From Flavobacterium limi (GTDB taxonomy: Bacteria > Bacteroidota > Bacteroidia > Flavobacteriales > Flavobacteriaceae): a stretch of 64,000 bases of DNA. The notes below the pieces were generated by a model. The model saw only the letters and a list, made by a program, of their open reading frames with translations. It was not told the DNA's origin and searched no databases. The stretch's first letter is position 1. Every line of letters begins with the position of its first letter. The stretch covers positions 1-64,000 of the forward strand of contig NZ_JAADZV010000009.1 of assembly GCF_010645075.1 (NCBI RefSeq), written 5' to 3'. Made by a program: the position numbers and the translations under genes. Of this stretch, positions 16,305 through 25,800 are shown one piece after another.

Positions 16305-16736
16305 TTAGGTATTTTGTTTCCAGGTGAAGGTATCGTTTTCAAACATTTCCTTGCCAAAAATAGGCACATCGGTTTTAATCCAGTTTACAATGGCTTCTGT
16401 TGCTTCATAAACCTGTTTTCTGCGTGTTGCCGATACAAATACAAACAGACAGATTTCGCCCGCTTTTACAACGCCTAAACTGTGATAAATGTGCATACAG
16501 GTCAAGTCGAATTTGGCAAATGCTTTTTCACGAATCGTATGTAAAGCTTCGTTTGCCATATCGGTATAGGCAGAATAATCAATCGCAACAACTGTATTGT
16601 CGTGAATTACATCGGCACGAACCTGCCCCAGAAAAATATTATGTGCCCCAATCGTATGTTTGGATTGATGTTTGGCTATTGAATCAGCAATAAATGCCGG
16701 TGAAATTGGTCCTTCTACAAATACATTTTTACTCAT
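16305..16736 (-). CDS. moaE: Molybdopterin synthase catalytic subunit MoaE
   Basis: Large subunit of molybdopterin synthase, 143 aa; takes sulfur from the MoaD thiocarboxylate to build the dithiolene. Family features are GAHNIFLGQVR, AIDYSAYTDMA, IYHSLGVVKAGE and the active-site stretch WIKTDVPIFGKE near the C-terminus. Ends 12 bp before the moaCB start. Confidence 0.93.
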   Translation of the reverse strand: MSKNVFVEGPISPAFIADSIAKHQSKHTIGAHNIFLGQVRADVIHDNTVVAIDYSAYTDMANEALHTIREKAFAKFDLTCMHIYHSLGVVKAGEICLFVFVSATRRKQVYEATEAIVNWIKTDVPIFGKEMFENDTFTWKQNT

Positions 16737-16817
16737 TACATTTCTTTTTAAAACATGAATTACACAAATTCGCGCTAATCATTTTTATATCAGAACAACC
16801 TGGCAATATCTAAAATT

Positions 16818-17111
16818 TTAATATAATTCTAGTTCCCAATCTTTATATGGCGGTTCAACTTTAAAGTTTTCATTACAATATTGTTTTAAATAATCAGTTG
16901 CTCTTATTTCTGCATATTTGGAATTAAGTACTTTTCCGTTTTCATCCATTTCAATCACATTAGCATATATAGCAAATACTTGTTCTATAGCACTCGGTTC
17001 ATCCCCATAAAGAGGTAAATAATCAATGCCTACTAAATTGTAATGAGTTCCACTTGCCATAAAATAAGAAAATGTTCTCAATGCTCCACTAAACGAATTA
17101 CTTAACTTCAT
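16818..17111 (-). CDS. Hypothetical protein inside the molybdenum cofactor cluster
   Basis: A 97-aa soluble protein (starts MKLSNSFSGALRTFSYFMAS, ends PPYKDWELELY). I do not recognise a functional family. It lies between moaE and moeB on the same strand, 14 bp after moeB and 81 bp before moaE, and is probably co-transcribed. No catalytic motif, signal or membrane segment is visible. It may be an insertion rather than a cofactor gene. Confidence 0.55.
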   Translation of the reverse strand: MKLSNSFSGALRTFSYFMASGTHYNLVGIDYLPLYGDEPSAIEQVFAIYANVIEMDENGKVLNSKYAEIRATDYLKQYCNENFKVEPPYKDWELELY

Positions 17112-17125
17112 TAATTACTTATTCT

Positions 17126-18205
17126 CTAAATTTTAATTCTTTCTCCTTTTAATAATTCTTTCAACGCCAAAGCACCACCAACAATACTTTTTATATTTTT
17201 AAACTGATGTTTCTGAAGTAATTCAACCGCCATTTTACTCCTGATTCCAGACTGACAATAAACGTAAATAGTCTGGGTTGAATTTAACTTTTCTAATTCA
17301 TTTTCTAAATTCATTAACGGAATCTGGATTTTATTTTTGAAATTAATTTTTGGTCGTTCATTTTCATTTCGAACATCTAAAAAAAGAATTTCTTCAGAAT
17401 CCATTTCATTTAAAACAGCTTCAGCATCTATTTCATTTACAATATTTTCAACTATTTTATATTTTTTTTCGAAAACAATTTTGTCAATCAAAAAGGAACT
17501 GTTTTTTTCAAAATCATATTTCTGCTGTTCATTATTCAGTATATTATAAACCAATATCTTTCCGCTTAAAATTTCTCCTGTTTCCAGAATCATTTTTATA
17601 ACTTCATTTGCCTGCAGCAGACCAATAATTCCAACTGAAATCCCAATAACTCCCGCATCCGTACAATTTACAGACGAACTGTTTTCATCCGGATACAAAC
17701 ATCTGTACGTTGGTCCGTTTTGATAATTGAAAACCGAAACCTGCCCCTGAAACCTGAAAATTGATCCGTAAACCATTGGCTTATTCGTAACCTGACAGGC
17801 ATCATTGATAAGGTATTTTATCTGCAGATTATCAGTTGCATCAACAATAATATCATACTTTTCGAATAAAGCAATGGCATTTTTTCCCGAAAGTTTTTCA
17901 GCAACAGCGTTTACTTTTACATCGGGGTTCAATTCTGCAATCATGGCTTTGGCTTCATCAACCTTATATTTTGCAACCGATGAACTTTTATAAATTACCT
18001 GACGCTGCAAATTGGAAAGCTCGACTACATCATCATCCACGATTCCGATTTCGCCTACTCCGGCAGCTGCCAGATAAGGCAATATTGCAGTGCCTAAACC
18101 TCCTGCACCAATAATTAAAACTTTGGATTTTAATAATTTGTACTGTCCATTTTCTCCAATTTCGGAAAGGATTACTTGTCGGTTATAGCGTGAAGATGTA
18201 TTCAT
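17126..18205 (-). CDS. moeB: MoeB-type adenylyltransferase with C-terminal rhodanese domain
   Basis: Activates the C-terminus of the sulfur carrier MoaD by adenylation and probably sulfurates it. Residues about 1-250 form the ThiF/MoeB/HesA fold: ATP loop IIGAGGLGTA at 31-40, LSNLQRQV at 63-70, VDATDN at 121-126, and Cys181 (NCTDAGVIG) at the position of the acyl-transfer Cys region. The paired CxxC zinc motifs of classic MoeB are absent. Residues about 260-359 are a rhodanese domain with candidate Cys317 (VYCQSGIRS). The domain order resembles eukaryotic MOCS3/Uba4. Lies 10 bp after moaD. Confidence 0.9.
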   Translation of the reverse strand: MNTSSRYNRQVILSEIGENGQYKLLKSKVLIIGAGGLGTAILPYLAAAGVGEIGIVDDDVVELSNLQRQVIYKSSSVAKYKVDEAKAMIAELNPDVKVNAVAEKLSGKNAIALFEKYDIIVDATDNLQIKYLINDACQVTNKPMVYGSIFRFQGQVSVFNYQNGPTYRCLYPDENSSSVNCTDAGVIGISVGIIGLLQANEVIKMILETGEILSGKILVYNILNNEQQKYDFEKNSSFLIDKIVFEKKYKIVENIVNEIDAEAVLNEMDSEEILFLDVRNENERPKINFKNKIQIPLMNLENELEKLNSTQTIYVYCQSGIRSKMAVELLQKHQFKNIKSIVGGALALKELLKGERIKI

Positions 18206-18215
18206 AAATTATAAA

Positions 18216-18452
18216 TTATCCTCCGGCAAAAGGAGGCAATAAAGCAACAATATCGCTAGTTTTTAAAGTATAATTTGTTGCTTTTGAAACTATTTTCTGA
18301 TTGACGGCAACGCTGAAAGAAAGCGATTCAAAACGGTATTTTTCTTCTAAATCCTGCAATAAATCCTGCAGGGAGATATTCGAAGAAACCACATTTTCGA
18401 ATGAACATTGTGTTTTTTCGGCAACAGCTCCAAAATATTTAACTTCAATCAT
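18216..18452 (-). CDS. moaD: Molybdopterin synthase sulfur carrier MoaD
   Basis: A 78-aa ubiquitin-like beta-grasp protein ending in the required Gly-Gly (ALLPPFAGG), whose terminus is adenylated by MoeB and converted to a thiocarboxylate. Tightly packed between cobA (3 bp) and moeB (10 bp). Confidence 0.92.
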   Translation of the reverse strand: MIEVKYFGAVAEKTQCSFENVVSSNISLQDLLQDLEEKYRFESLSFSVAVNQKIVSKATNYTLKTSDIVALLPPFAGG

Positions 18453-18455
18453 TGA

Positions 18456-19244
18456 TTATAGATTTAAATTCTGAAATATAAATTCATCTTCAAAATGTTC
18501 CTGAAAATAAGAGGTCAGTTTTGAAGTATTTTTTACCACTTCACCAATTACAATAATGGCTGGTGATGAAATATTTTTTTCGGCAACTAATTTAGTAATT
18601 GAGCTAATGTTTCCAACCACTTTTTGTTCTGAATTTTTTGTTCCGTTTTGAATAATCGCAATTGGCAAATCATCGGTACGATTGGCTTTATAGATATCAA
18701 CGATTTCATTTAATTTGTGCATTCCCATCAAAATAACCACTGTTGCTGCCGATTTTGAAGCTAAATGTACATCTTTAGACAATTCATGACTGGAAGTTGT
18801 ACCTGTAATCACCCAGAAACTCTCAGCAACTTTTCGTTGTGTCAGACTGATTCCTACTGAAGCCGGAACCCCTAATGCAGATGAAATTCCCGGAACCACA
18901 GCAGTTTCCAGACCAAATTTTTCTGAATATTCGATTTCTTCACTTCCACGCCCGAAGATAAAAGGATCTCCTCCTTTTAAACGTACCACGTGTCCGTAGC
19001 GGTTTGCCATTGAAACGATCAACTCATTAATCTGGTCCTGTGTGTAGGCATGACATCCTAAACGTTTACCAACGAAAACAATTTCTGCATTTGTAGCGTA
19101 TTGCAGCAATTCTTCGTTGACAAGCGCATCATACAAAACTACGTCGGCATTTTCTAACGCTTTTATTGCTTTCAGCGTGATCAATTCTACATCTCCCGGG
19201 CCTGCGCCTACTACTGTTAACTTTGGTGTTCTTGAGTTTTGCAT
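18456..19244 (-). CDS. cobA: Uroporphyrinogen-III C-methyltransferase
   Basis: Transfers two methyl groups from SAM to uroporphyrinogen III giving precorrin-2, the entry to siroheme. At 262 aa it is a monofunctional SUMT. Signatures: VVGAGPGDVELITLKA near the N-terminus, RLKGGDPFIFGRGSEE, VPGISSALGVPAS and ITGTTSSHE. Its presence among molybdenum cofactor genes suggests the cluster supports nitrate assimilation, since nitrite reductase needs siroheme, although neither reductase lies in the window. Siroheme for sulfite reductase is an alternative. Confidence 0.93.
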   Translation of the reverse strand: MQNSRTPKLTVVGAGPGDVELITLKAIKALENADVVLYDALVNEELLQYATNAEIVFVGKRLGCHAYTQDQINELIVSMANRYGHVVRLKGGDPFIFGRGSEEIEYSEKFGLETAVVPGISSALGVPASVGISLTQRKVAESFWVITGTTSSHELSKDVHLASKSAATVVILMGMHKLNEIVDIYKANRTDDLPIAIIQNGTKNSEQKVVGNISSITKLVAEKNISSPAIIVIGEVVKNTSKLTSYFQEHFEDEFIFQNLNL

Positions 19245-19250
19245 AATCTA

Positions 19251-19823
19251 TTAACTTAAATTGATATTCAGGTCGTTTAATTCGTCAACCGAATTAATAT
19301 TAGTTAAAGGAAAGTTTTCGCTTTCTTCTATTTTGATAATCTGATGAGGCACTTTCGATAGAAAATCCATCATTTTCAGTTCATTGTTGTCAATCGCTTC
19401 TTTTATAACCGGAATAATTTTTTTCGAATAAATTCCGATTAACGGATGTATCCTGCTTTCTGTGGCAAAAATGGTAATCTGAGCTTCCTGATTGTGTTTT
19501 GCAATTAATTCAGCTAATAATTCTGAAGAAATCAATGGAATATCACAACTTAGAATCAGGTTAAATTCGGTTTCAGAATTTTCTAATGCGGTATATATTC
19601 CACCCAAAGGTCCTTTATCTTTGATAATATCTGCTGTTTTTTGATACGGCAGATAATCGTATTCTTTCGTATTTGTTATAAACTGAATATTTTCAGTAAT
19701 CGGCAAAATAGCCTGAATTATATGTTCAATAAATGGTTTTCCCTGAAACAGAACCAATCCCTTCTCAGACTTCATTCGGGAACTTTTTCCTCCGCAAAGA
19801 ATAAATGCTGTTAGTGTTTTCAT
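19251..19823 (-). CDS. mobA: Molybdenum cofactor guanylyltransferase MobA
   Basis: Adds GMP to molybdopterin to form the guanine dinucleotide cofactor (190 aa). Nucleotide-binding N-terminus ILCGGKSSRMKSEKGLV, then KGPLGGIYTALENSE and LILSCDIPLIS are diagnostic for MobA. Ends 6 bp before cobA. A MGD-type enzyme (for example assimilatory nitrate reductase) is the implied client. Confidence 0.9.
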   Translation of the reverse strand: MKTLTAFILCGGKSSRMKSEKGLVLFQGKPFIEHIIQAILPITENIQFITNTKEYDYLPYQKTADIIKDKGPLGGIYTALENSETEFNLILSCDIPLISSELLAELIAKHNQEAQITIFATESRIHPLIGIYSKKIIPVIKEAIDNNELKMMDFLSKVPHQIIKIEESENFPLTNINSVDELNDLNINLS

Positions 19824-19900
19824 GGTTGAACTGTTTGTTTTTTTGTTTACTTCGTCTGTTCGGCTTTCAGCCTCGAGTCAGGTTTAAAGTTTCAGGTTTT

Positions 19901-20647
19901 CTACGGAAAAATTAATTTTACACTTGCCATTAAAATCACGGTTCCTAAAACTATTTTTAAGGTTTTGTTCGAAAAATAACCGCTCCCGTAAAATCCGCCT
20001 AACATTCCGCCTATCGCTGCAATCGGAACCAGATATAAACTTTCTATCGGAATAATTTTCCCTCCCATAAGAAATCCTAACATTCCTGCAAATGAATTGA
20101 CAAATATGAACAGACTTGAAATAGCTGCTGATTCTTTTACTGAAGCCCATCCCAGGAATAATAAAATCGGACTTAAAATAATACCGCCTCCAATACCCAG
20201 CATTCCTGACAGCAAACCAATTACAAATCCTATTGCCAAAGCAAAAGGCAATTTGATCTGAACCGCTTCTTTTTCCTTAAAATTGAATATTCCGAACAAT
20301 CTAAGAGCTGCAAACACCAGAACGATTCCTAAAATAACTTTATAAATTGTATTATCAAGCGTAATAAATCCGCCAATAAAAGCTGCCGGCACAGAAGCTA
20401 TCGCAAACGGATAAAAGAGTTTGGGTTTAAAATAATTCATTCTGTAATAAAACAAAAACGAAATACTCGAAACAAATAAATTCAGCAACAACGCCGAAGG
20501 TTTCATAATCGCTACCGGAAAAGCAAAAATAGTCATTAAGGCCAAATAGCCTGACGCTCCCCCATGTCCAACACTGGAATACAGAAATGCAATCACAATT
20601 AATGCAAAACTGAAGAGGATAATATTTTCGGAAGTTAGTAGCTGCAT
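19901..20647 (-). CDS. TauE/SafE family membrane transporter
   Basis: A 248-aa inner-membrane protein with about eight hydrophobic segments; family features are SSVGHGGASGYLALM near the N-terminus and GLLSGMLGIGGGIILSPIL in the middle. TauE/SafE proteins are proposed anion exporters for sulfite or organosulfonates. It is embedded in the molybdenum cofactor cluster on the same strand, 77 bp before mobA, so the physiological ion could be an oxyanion other than sulfite. Substrate not determined. Confidence 0.85.
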   Translation of the reverse strand: MQLLTSENIILFSFALIVIAFLYSSVGHGGASGYLALMTIFAFPVAIMKPSALLLNLFVSSISFLFYYRMNYFKPKLFYPFAIASVPAAFIGGFITLDNTIYKVILGIVLVFAALRLFGIFNFKEKEAVQIKLPFALAIGFVIGLLSGMLGIGGGIILSPILLFLGWASVKESAAISSLFIFVNSFAGMLGFLMGGKIIPIESLYLVPIAAIGGMLGGFYGSGYFSNKTLKIVLGTVILMASVKLIFP

Positions 20648-20796
20648 TGTTTTTTTGTTTCAGGTTTATTTTGCTTCAGGTTTCATGTTTTCTTTGTTTC
20701 AGGCTGCTTACTGTATGTTTTTATTTACACACTGCATTTCAATATTTTACATCAAAAACTATATTCTTTACTCTTTTTTTCTATATTCTAAAATCT

Positions 20797-21969
20797 TCAA
20801 TCAATCGGCAATAATGTAACCAATTGTTCTTTTTTAAGGTTTTCAACATCATTAGGTACAATTAGCAAACAATTCGCTGTTGCAAAAGTGTTGAGCATTG
20901 CTGAACTTTGGCTATCTAAAACCGTAACATGGGTTTCATTGTACAAAGCTTTTAAGAACAATGTTTTTCCGGATGAATTCGAAATTCCGGCATTTAATTT
21001 TCGGGCTAATTTTGGCAAATGAATATCTGAAAATCCCATTCGGTTTCGGATTGCCGGATATACATACACATAAAAATTAGTCAGCGAGGAAGCCGGATTT
21101 CCGGGTAAAGCAAAAACTAAAGTCTCCTTTTTAGAACCAAAAAACATTGGTTTTCCCGGTTTTTGATTGATTTTATAAAATAGTTCTTCTACTCCGTTTT
21201 TCAGTAATGCTTCTTTTACAAAATCATAATCGCCAACTGAAATTCCACCCGAAATTAAGACTACATCATATTTTTCCAGTATATTTTTTAAAGCCTTTTT
21301 AGTTGCTTTAAGGTTATCTTTTACTTTAAAAACCTTTGCTTTATTAACTCCAATTGTTTGAAGCGCTGCCTGAAGCATCACGGAATTACTTTCGTAAATT
21401 TTTCCTTTTGGTAATTTTTTTCCCGGTTTTACCAGTTCGTTTCCAGTTACCAATATCGCTACTTTAGGCTTTTTGTACACTGTAATTTCTGTGATTCCCA
21501 AACAAGCCAGAAAACCAATAGCAGCCGGTGTAATTAAAGTATTGGCCTCAAAAACAATTCCATTTTTATTGATCTGCTCCCCTTTCGCACGAACATTTGC
21601 AAACTGTTCCGGCATTTTAGCAATCAAAATTGAATTTTCATTTGCCATTACGTGCTCCTGCATTACAACAGTATCCGCATCATCAGGAACAAAAGCTCCT
21701 GTAAAAATTCGGATTGCTTCGTTTTCTTTTAGTTTTACATTAGAATGATCTCCCGCTTGTGAAATACTTACAACATCATATTGATGTTTTATACTGTGTC
21801 TGAAAGCATAACCATCCATTGCTGACTGACGAAACGGCGGCATTGCGATTGGCGAATAAACCGTTTCTGCCAATACATATCCGAGTGCTTTGCCAACTGC
21901 TATTATTTGTGATGGCATTTTTGAGCTGTTTTCGGCTACGATTGTTAAAGCTTCACTAACTTGTATCAT
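20797..21969 (-). CDS. moeA: Molybdopterin molybdenumtransferase MoeA
   Basis: Inserts molybdate into adenylated molybdopterin (390 aa, usual length). Visible motifs: PPFRQSAMDGYAF near residue 45, IFTGAFVPDDADTVVMQEH, ILVTGNELV, SGGISVGDYDFVKEAL in the MoaB-like domain 3, and ALPGNPASSLTNFYVYV. First gene of the leftward cluster, with a candidate promoter and operator just upstream. Confidence 0.94.
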   Translation of the reverse strand: MIQVSEALTIVAENSSKMPSQIIAVGKALGYVLAETVYSPIAMPPFRQSAMDGYAFRHSIKHQYDVVSISQAGDHSNVKLKENEAIRIFTGAFVPDDADTVVMQEHVMANENSILIAKMPEQFANVRAKGEQINKNGIVFEANTLITPAAIGFLACLGITEITVYKKPKVAILVTGNELVKPGKKLPKGKIYESNSVMLQAALQTIGVNKAKVFKVKDNLKATKKALKNILEKYDVVLISGGISVGDYDFVKEALLKNGVEELFYKINQKPGKPMFFGSKKETLVFALPGNPASSLTNFYVYVYPAIRNRMGFSDIHLPKLARKLNAGISNSSGKTLFLKALYNETHVTVLDSQSSAMLNTFATANCLLIVPNDVENLKKEQLVTLLPID

Positions 21970-21987
21970 TTCACAAAAATATAAAAC

Positions 21988-22014
21988 TAAGTATAAATAC
22001 TTAATGCAAATATA
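21988..22014 (-). promoter_or_regulatory. Candidate promoter and operator of the molybdenum cofactor cluster
   Basis: On the minus strand TATATTTG (22007-22014) matches the -7 consensus, 38 bp before moeA; no -33 TTG is seen. Immediately downstream lies the inverted repeat TAAGTAT-AA-ATACTTA (21988-22003), where a repressor could block transcription start. Confidence 0.45.
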
Positions 22015-22361
22015 AGTATTTATTACTAGCGTGGTTAAAAAAAATTAATTTATTTTTCAAACTATAAAATTACTCTAATTTATTTAAAATCACGCCTTAA
22101 ATCACATCCGGTTTTGTTATAAAATTTTTTCAACTATTATTGAAACTGATCTGTTTCTATTATTTTTGATCTTGACCTAAATTCAAAAATCATATAATTA
22201 AGTATAAAATACTACATTTTACAATTGTTTAGAAAATATTTACAACATTATATCAAATAAACTATTCTACATAATAATCTAAATATCAATGATTTAACAA
22301 CTAATCATTTCTACAAAAGTTTACTTATTTGCTTTTGTTTAAAAAAAAACTAAGCAAATTT
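22015..22361. other. A/T-rich divergent intergenic stretch
   Basis: About 350 bp between the molybdenum cofactor cluster and the first sulfur operon. I see only A/T-rich sequence here, no gene and no clear repeat; the leader cassette begins at its right end. Confidence 0.5.
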
Positions 22362-22391
22362 TTGGTTTTTATTATATTAAAATTAACTTTG
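22362..22391 (+). promoter_or_regulatory. Promoter of the sulfur operon 1 leader cassette
   Basis: TTG at 22362-22364, 19-bp spacer, TAACTTTG at 22384-22391, a full match to the Bacteroidota housekeeping consensus. The same promoter with identical spacing and the same following bases (TCTATAGRATTAGTAG) occurs at 47630-47659 and 55952-55981. The leader to susC 1 would be about 490 nt. Confidence 0.75.
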
Positions 22392-22516
22392 TCTATAGGA
22401 TTAGTAGAGTTTAAAAAAATGTTTAAAACCATAAAAACTATATTTTGAAAACAACCGAAAGCATATCTTATTCCATTCTTTCCAAAAAAAAAACTTATAA
22501 CACATCTTGTTGTTGT

Positions 22517-22534
22517 ATGTGCTTCTGTTGCTAA
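22517..22534 (+). CDS. Leader peptide Met-Cys-Phe-Cys-Cys (uORF)
   Basis: Five-codon ORF ATG TGC TTC TGT TGC TAA about 125 nt downstream of the promoter. Two sister cassettes in the window carry Met-Cys-Ser-Cys-Cys and Met-Cys-Met-Cys-Cys at the matching position, so the Cys codons and length are conserved while the third codon varies. That pattern supports translation and a cysteine-sensing role, as in the polycysteine attenuators known from mycobacteria. Function is inferred. Confidence 0.7.
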   Translation: MCFCC

Positions 22535-22719
22535 TTCTCAAAAGCAATCCTCCGTTTTGATTCTGATTTTAATATTCAAATTACAAAGAGTCTTTCAATT
22601 CAAAAACATTCTTATTGAACATTATAAATTCTTTTTGACAATCAATTGTTCTAAAAAGAATATTCAATCTTATACGCATTAATCAACAAGTCCAATTAAA
22701 AAAAACTAAAATTACCAAA

Positions 22720-22752
22720 ATGAAAAAGATGCATAACCATTGCTGTAAATAA
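22720..22752 (+). CDS. Second leader peptide MKKMHNHCCK before the hairpin
   Basis: Ten-codon ORF with consecutive Cys codons TGC TGT followed by Lys and a stop, ending 9 nt before a conserved hairpin. Equivalent ORFs MKRSCC (33848-33868) and MKKMYSNC (47979-48005) precede the same hairpin ahead of the other two susC genes. Conservation of a basic start and Cys-containing end suggests a regulatory leader peptide. Confidence 0.6.
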   Translation: MKKMHNHCCK

Positions 22753-22761
22753 ATAAAAAAA

Positions 22762-22856
22762 GCCATTTCTGCGGCAACAGAAATGGCGAGGCTTAAAGAA
22801 AATTTATCGCTAAATAAAGGAAAATAGAGAGTTGAAAAATCAACTTTCAGGGCTCC
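22762..22856 (+). promoter_or_regulatory. Conserved leader RNA element of susC 1
   Basis: Stem GCCATTTCTG (22762-22771) / CAGAAATGGC (22778-22787) with loop CGGCAA; then GAGGCTT, a stretch AAAGAAAATTTATCGCTAAA shared with the susC 3 leader, and a second small stem AGTTG/CAACT (22830-22845) followed by TTCAGGGCTCC just before the susC start. GCGA (22786-22789) and TCGC in the shared stretch could pair as an alternative fold. Likely a cis-regulatory RNA acting with the preceding uORF. Confidence 0.6.
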
Positions 22857-22886
22857 TTGTTAATTACTTAAAACCAATACAAAGAA

Positions 22887-25800
22887 ATGAAAAAAAATAT
22901 AAATCTCATTTTATGGGTGACAATTTTATTATTATCTCTGAAATTTCAGGCACAAAATACCCAATTTATAATAAATTCAACTCTAAACGGAACTGTTTTA
23001 GACAAAATAACACAACAGCCATTACCCGGTGTTAACGTTCAGATTAAGGGAACTACCCATGGCGTAACCACGGATATAGATGGAAAATTCTTTTTTGAAA
23101 CTGGGCAAAAATTTCCTTATACCTTAATAGTTAGCATTATTGGCTACAAAAGACTACAGGTTGTAGCTGATGGAAGCCCCATAACAATTGAACTGGAAGA
23201 AGATGTTCAGCAGCTTAAAGAATTAGTAGTTGTAGGATATGGTACTCAAAGCAAAAAAAATATAACGGGATCTGTATCTTCTATACCAAAAGCAAGTTTA
23301 AATCAGGTAACCTCATCAGCAGATAACCTGCTTCGCGGAGCAGTTGCCGGAGTTGTGGTTACACAAAGTTCTGGTCAGCCGGGAGCTTCATCAAGCATCC
23401 GGATTCGTGGCGGGAACTCCATTACCGGAGGTAACGAACCTTTATATGTTATTGATGGAATTCTAGTTTATAATGACAACAATAACGGTTCTGCCGGCAT
23501 ATCATTTGCAGGAGCAGGAGTGAATGTTTTGTCCACTTTAAATCCTTCGGATATTGAATCTATTGAGGTTTTAAAAGATGCTTCTGCAACTGCAATTTAT
23601 GGTTCACGTGGTGCTAACGGTGTGATTTTAATTACTACTAAAAAAGGCAAAAAAGGACAAAATAATATTACGTATCAGGGATATTTTGGATTTCAGAACA
23701 TTACTAAAAAACTGGATTTACTGAATGCCAGCGAATGGGCAACCTTACGAAATGATATTCAGACCGGTCTTGGGCAGACGCCTTCCTTTACATCACAGCA
23801 AATTGAAGATTTTAAAACAACCGGAAATTATGACTGGCAGGATGCCGCTTTTAGGAAAGGAGCTCCAATTCAAAATCATCAATTGAGCTTTTCAGGTGGG
23901 GATGAAACTTCAAGATATTCAGTTTCTGCCAATTATTTTAAACAAGATGGAATTATCATAGGATCTGATTTCAGAAGACTTTCGTTAAGGATCAATTATG
24001 AAAAAGATGTAACCGATTTGTTTCGATTTGGTGTAACAGCAACCATAACCAATTCAGACTTTAATGGTATGAGCGCCAATAGTTCAAGTGCTGCATTAAC
24101 AGCTCCTAATACCTTAGCAGGAGTACTATTGACAGCACCTGTTGTCCCAATACGAAACCAGGACGGTACGTTTAATGTTAAAAACAATCCGTATGTAGCT
24201 TCTATAAACGGTTACATTTCAAATCCTATTAACGATTTGGAAAATATTACCAATGAAACAAAAATCAACAGAACCTTAAGTTCTTTATGGGGAGAATATA
24301 AGTTAGCCAAAAACCTTGCTCTTAAATCCACTTTAAATGCTGATATCATTAGCACCAAGCAAAATTACTACGCACCATCAAACACGACAAATGGTATTGA
24401 AACCAAAGGATATGCTTCTGTTGGAAATAAACTCGTAGGTTCTGTTTTAAATGAAAACACATTAAATTACAATACTTCATTTGGAGAAGACAAACACCAG
24501 CTGTCTGCTTTGGCCGGATATACTATTCAGTATTCTAAAGGAGAAGTAGCAACTTCCGGAGCAACTAACTTCAATAATGATTTGAGCGGATACAATGCCT
24601 TGCAGGACGGAAACCCGATAAAACCCACAAGTGATGCCTACGAAAGTGTTTTAGAGTCCTGGTTAGGGAGAGTCAATTATTCTTATTTAAACCGTTATAA
24701 TTTATCTGTTTCTGCACGTGCAGACGGATCTTCAAGATTTGGTTCTGAGTCAAAATGGGGATTCTTTTCTTCAGCAGGTTTTTCATGGAATGTTACCGAA
24801 GAAGATTTTGCTAAAAATATCAAAGGCGTAGATAATATCAAATTGAGACTAAGCGCCGGAACAACAGGAAATCAGGAAATTGGAGATTACTTGTTTTTAG
24901 CCTCTTTGGGTTCTGTAAACTATTCTTTTGGAGGAACTATTTACACCGGTTTTGCTCCAATACGATTATCCAACGAGAAATTGAAATGGGAAAAAACGAC
25001 TCAATATAACACGGGTCTTGACTTTGACTTTCTGAACAAACGAATCAGTCTTGTTTTGGATGCTTATTATAAAAAGACAACCGATTTACTGGTATATATA
25101 CCAATTCCGTTGACCACAGGTAATACTTCTGTTCTGCAAAACATCGGTGCAGTTGAAAACAAAGGATTTGAAATTGGTATTATTACAGAAAACATCAAAA
25201 CAGACAGTTTCTCCTGGAATTCTAATTTCAATTATTCAATTAACAAAAATAAAGTACTTGAAATCGGTAATGGCATACAGCAGTTTTTCCCTGTAGCACC
25301 AAGCGGTGTATTGAATTTACAACAGCCGGTTATCGTAAAAGTGGGTCAGCCCCTTGGAACATTCTGGGGTTACAGAACTGATGGTGTTTTCCAAAATCAG
25401 GACGAAATCAATACTCAGCCTACCTTAAACAGTATTGCCAATACAAAACCGGGTGACAGAAGATACAAAGACATCAGCGGTCCAAATGGTGTACCGGACG
25501 GAAAAATTACAGCTGCTTACGATAAAGTCAACTTAGGAAGTGCACAGCCCAAATTTGTAGCAAGTTTAAACAACACTTTGGTATACAGAGACTTTGATTT
25601 GAATCTGTTTTTTCAGGGTGCTTTTGGAAGTAAAATTTACAACGCAATCAACCAGCAGTTAGAAATTCCAACTTTAGGAAACAATGCAGCAGGTGCTTTA
25701 AGAGATCACTGGACTACAGCAAACCCAAGCGGGGAAATTCCAAGAGCAGCCAATTCACCTGCAACTGTAGTTTCTGACCGTTATATAGAAGATGGTTCTT

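Noticed and set aside
22762-22856. SAM-II/SAM-V or other known riboswitch before susC 1
   Set aside because: The terminal ATCGCTAAATAAAGG recalls the 3' end of SAM-II, but the hairpin has only a 6-nt loop and lacks the loop sequence needed for the SAM-II pseudoknot. I therefore treat it as an unassigned element.
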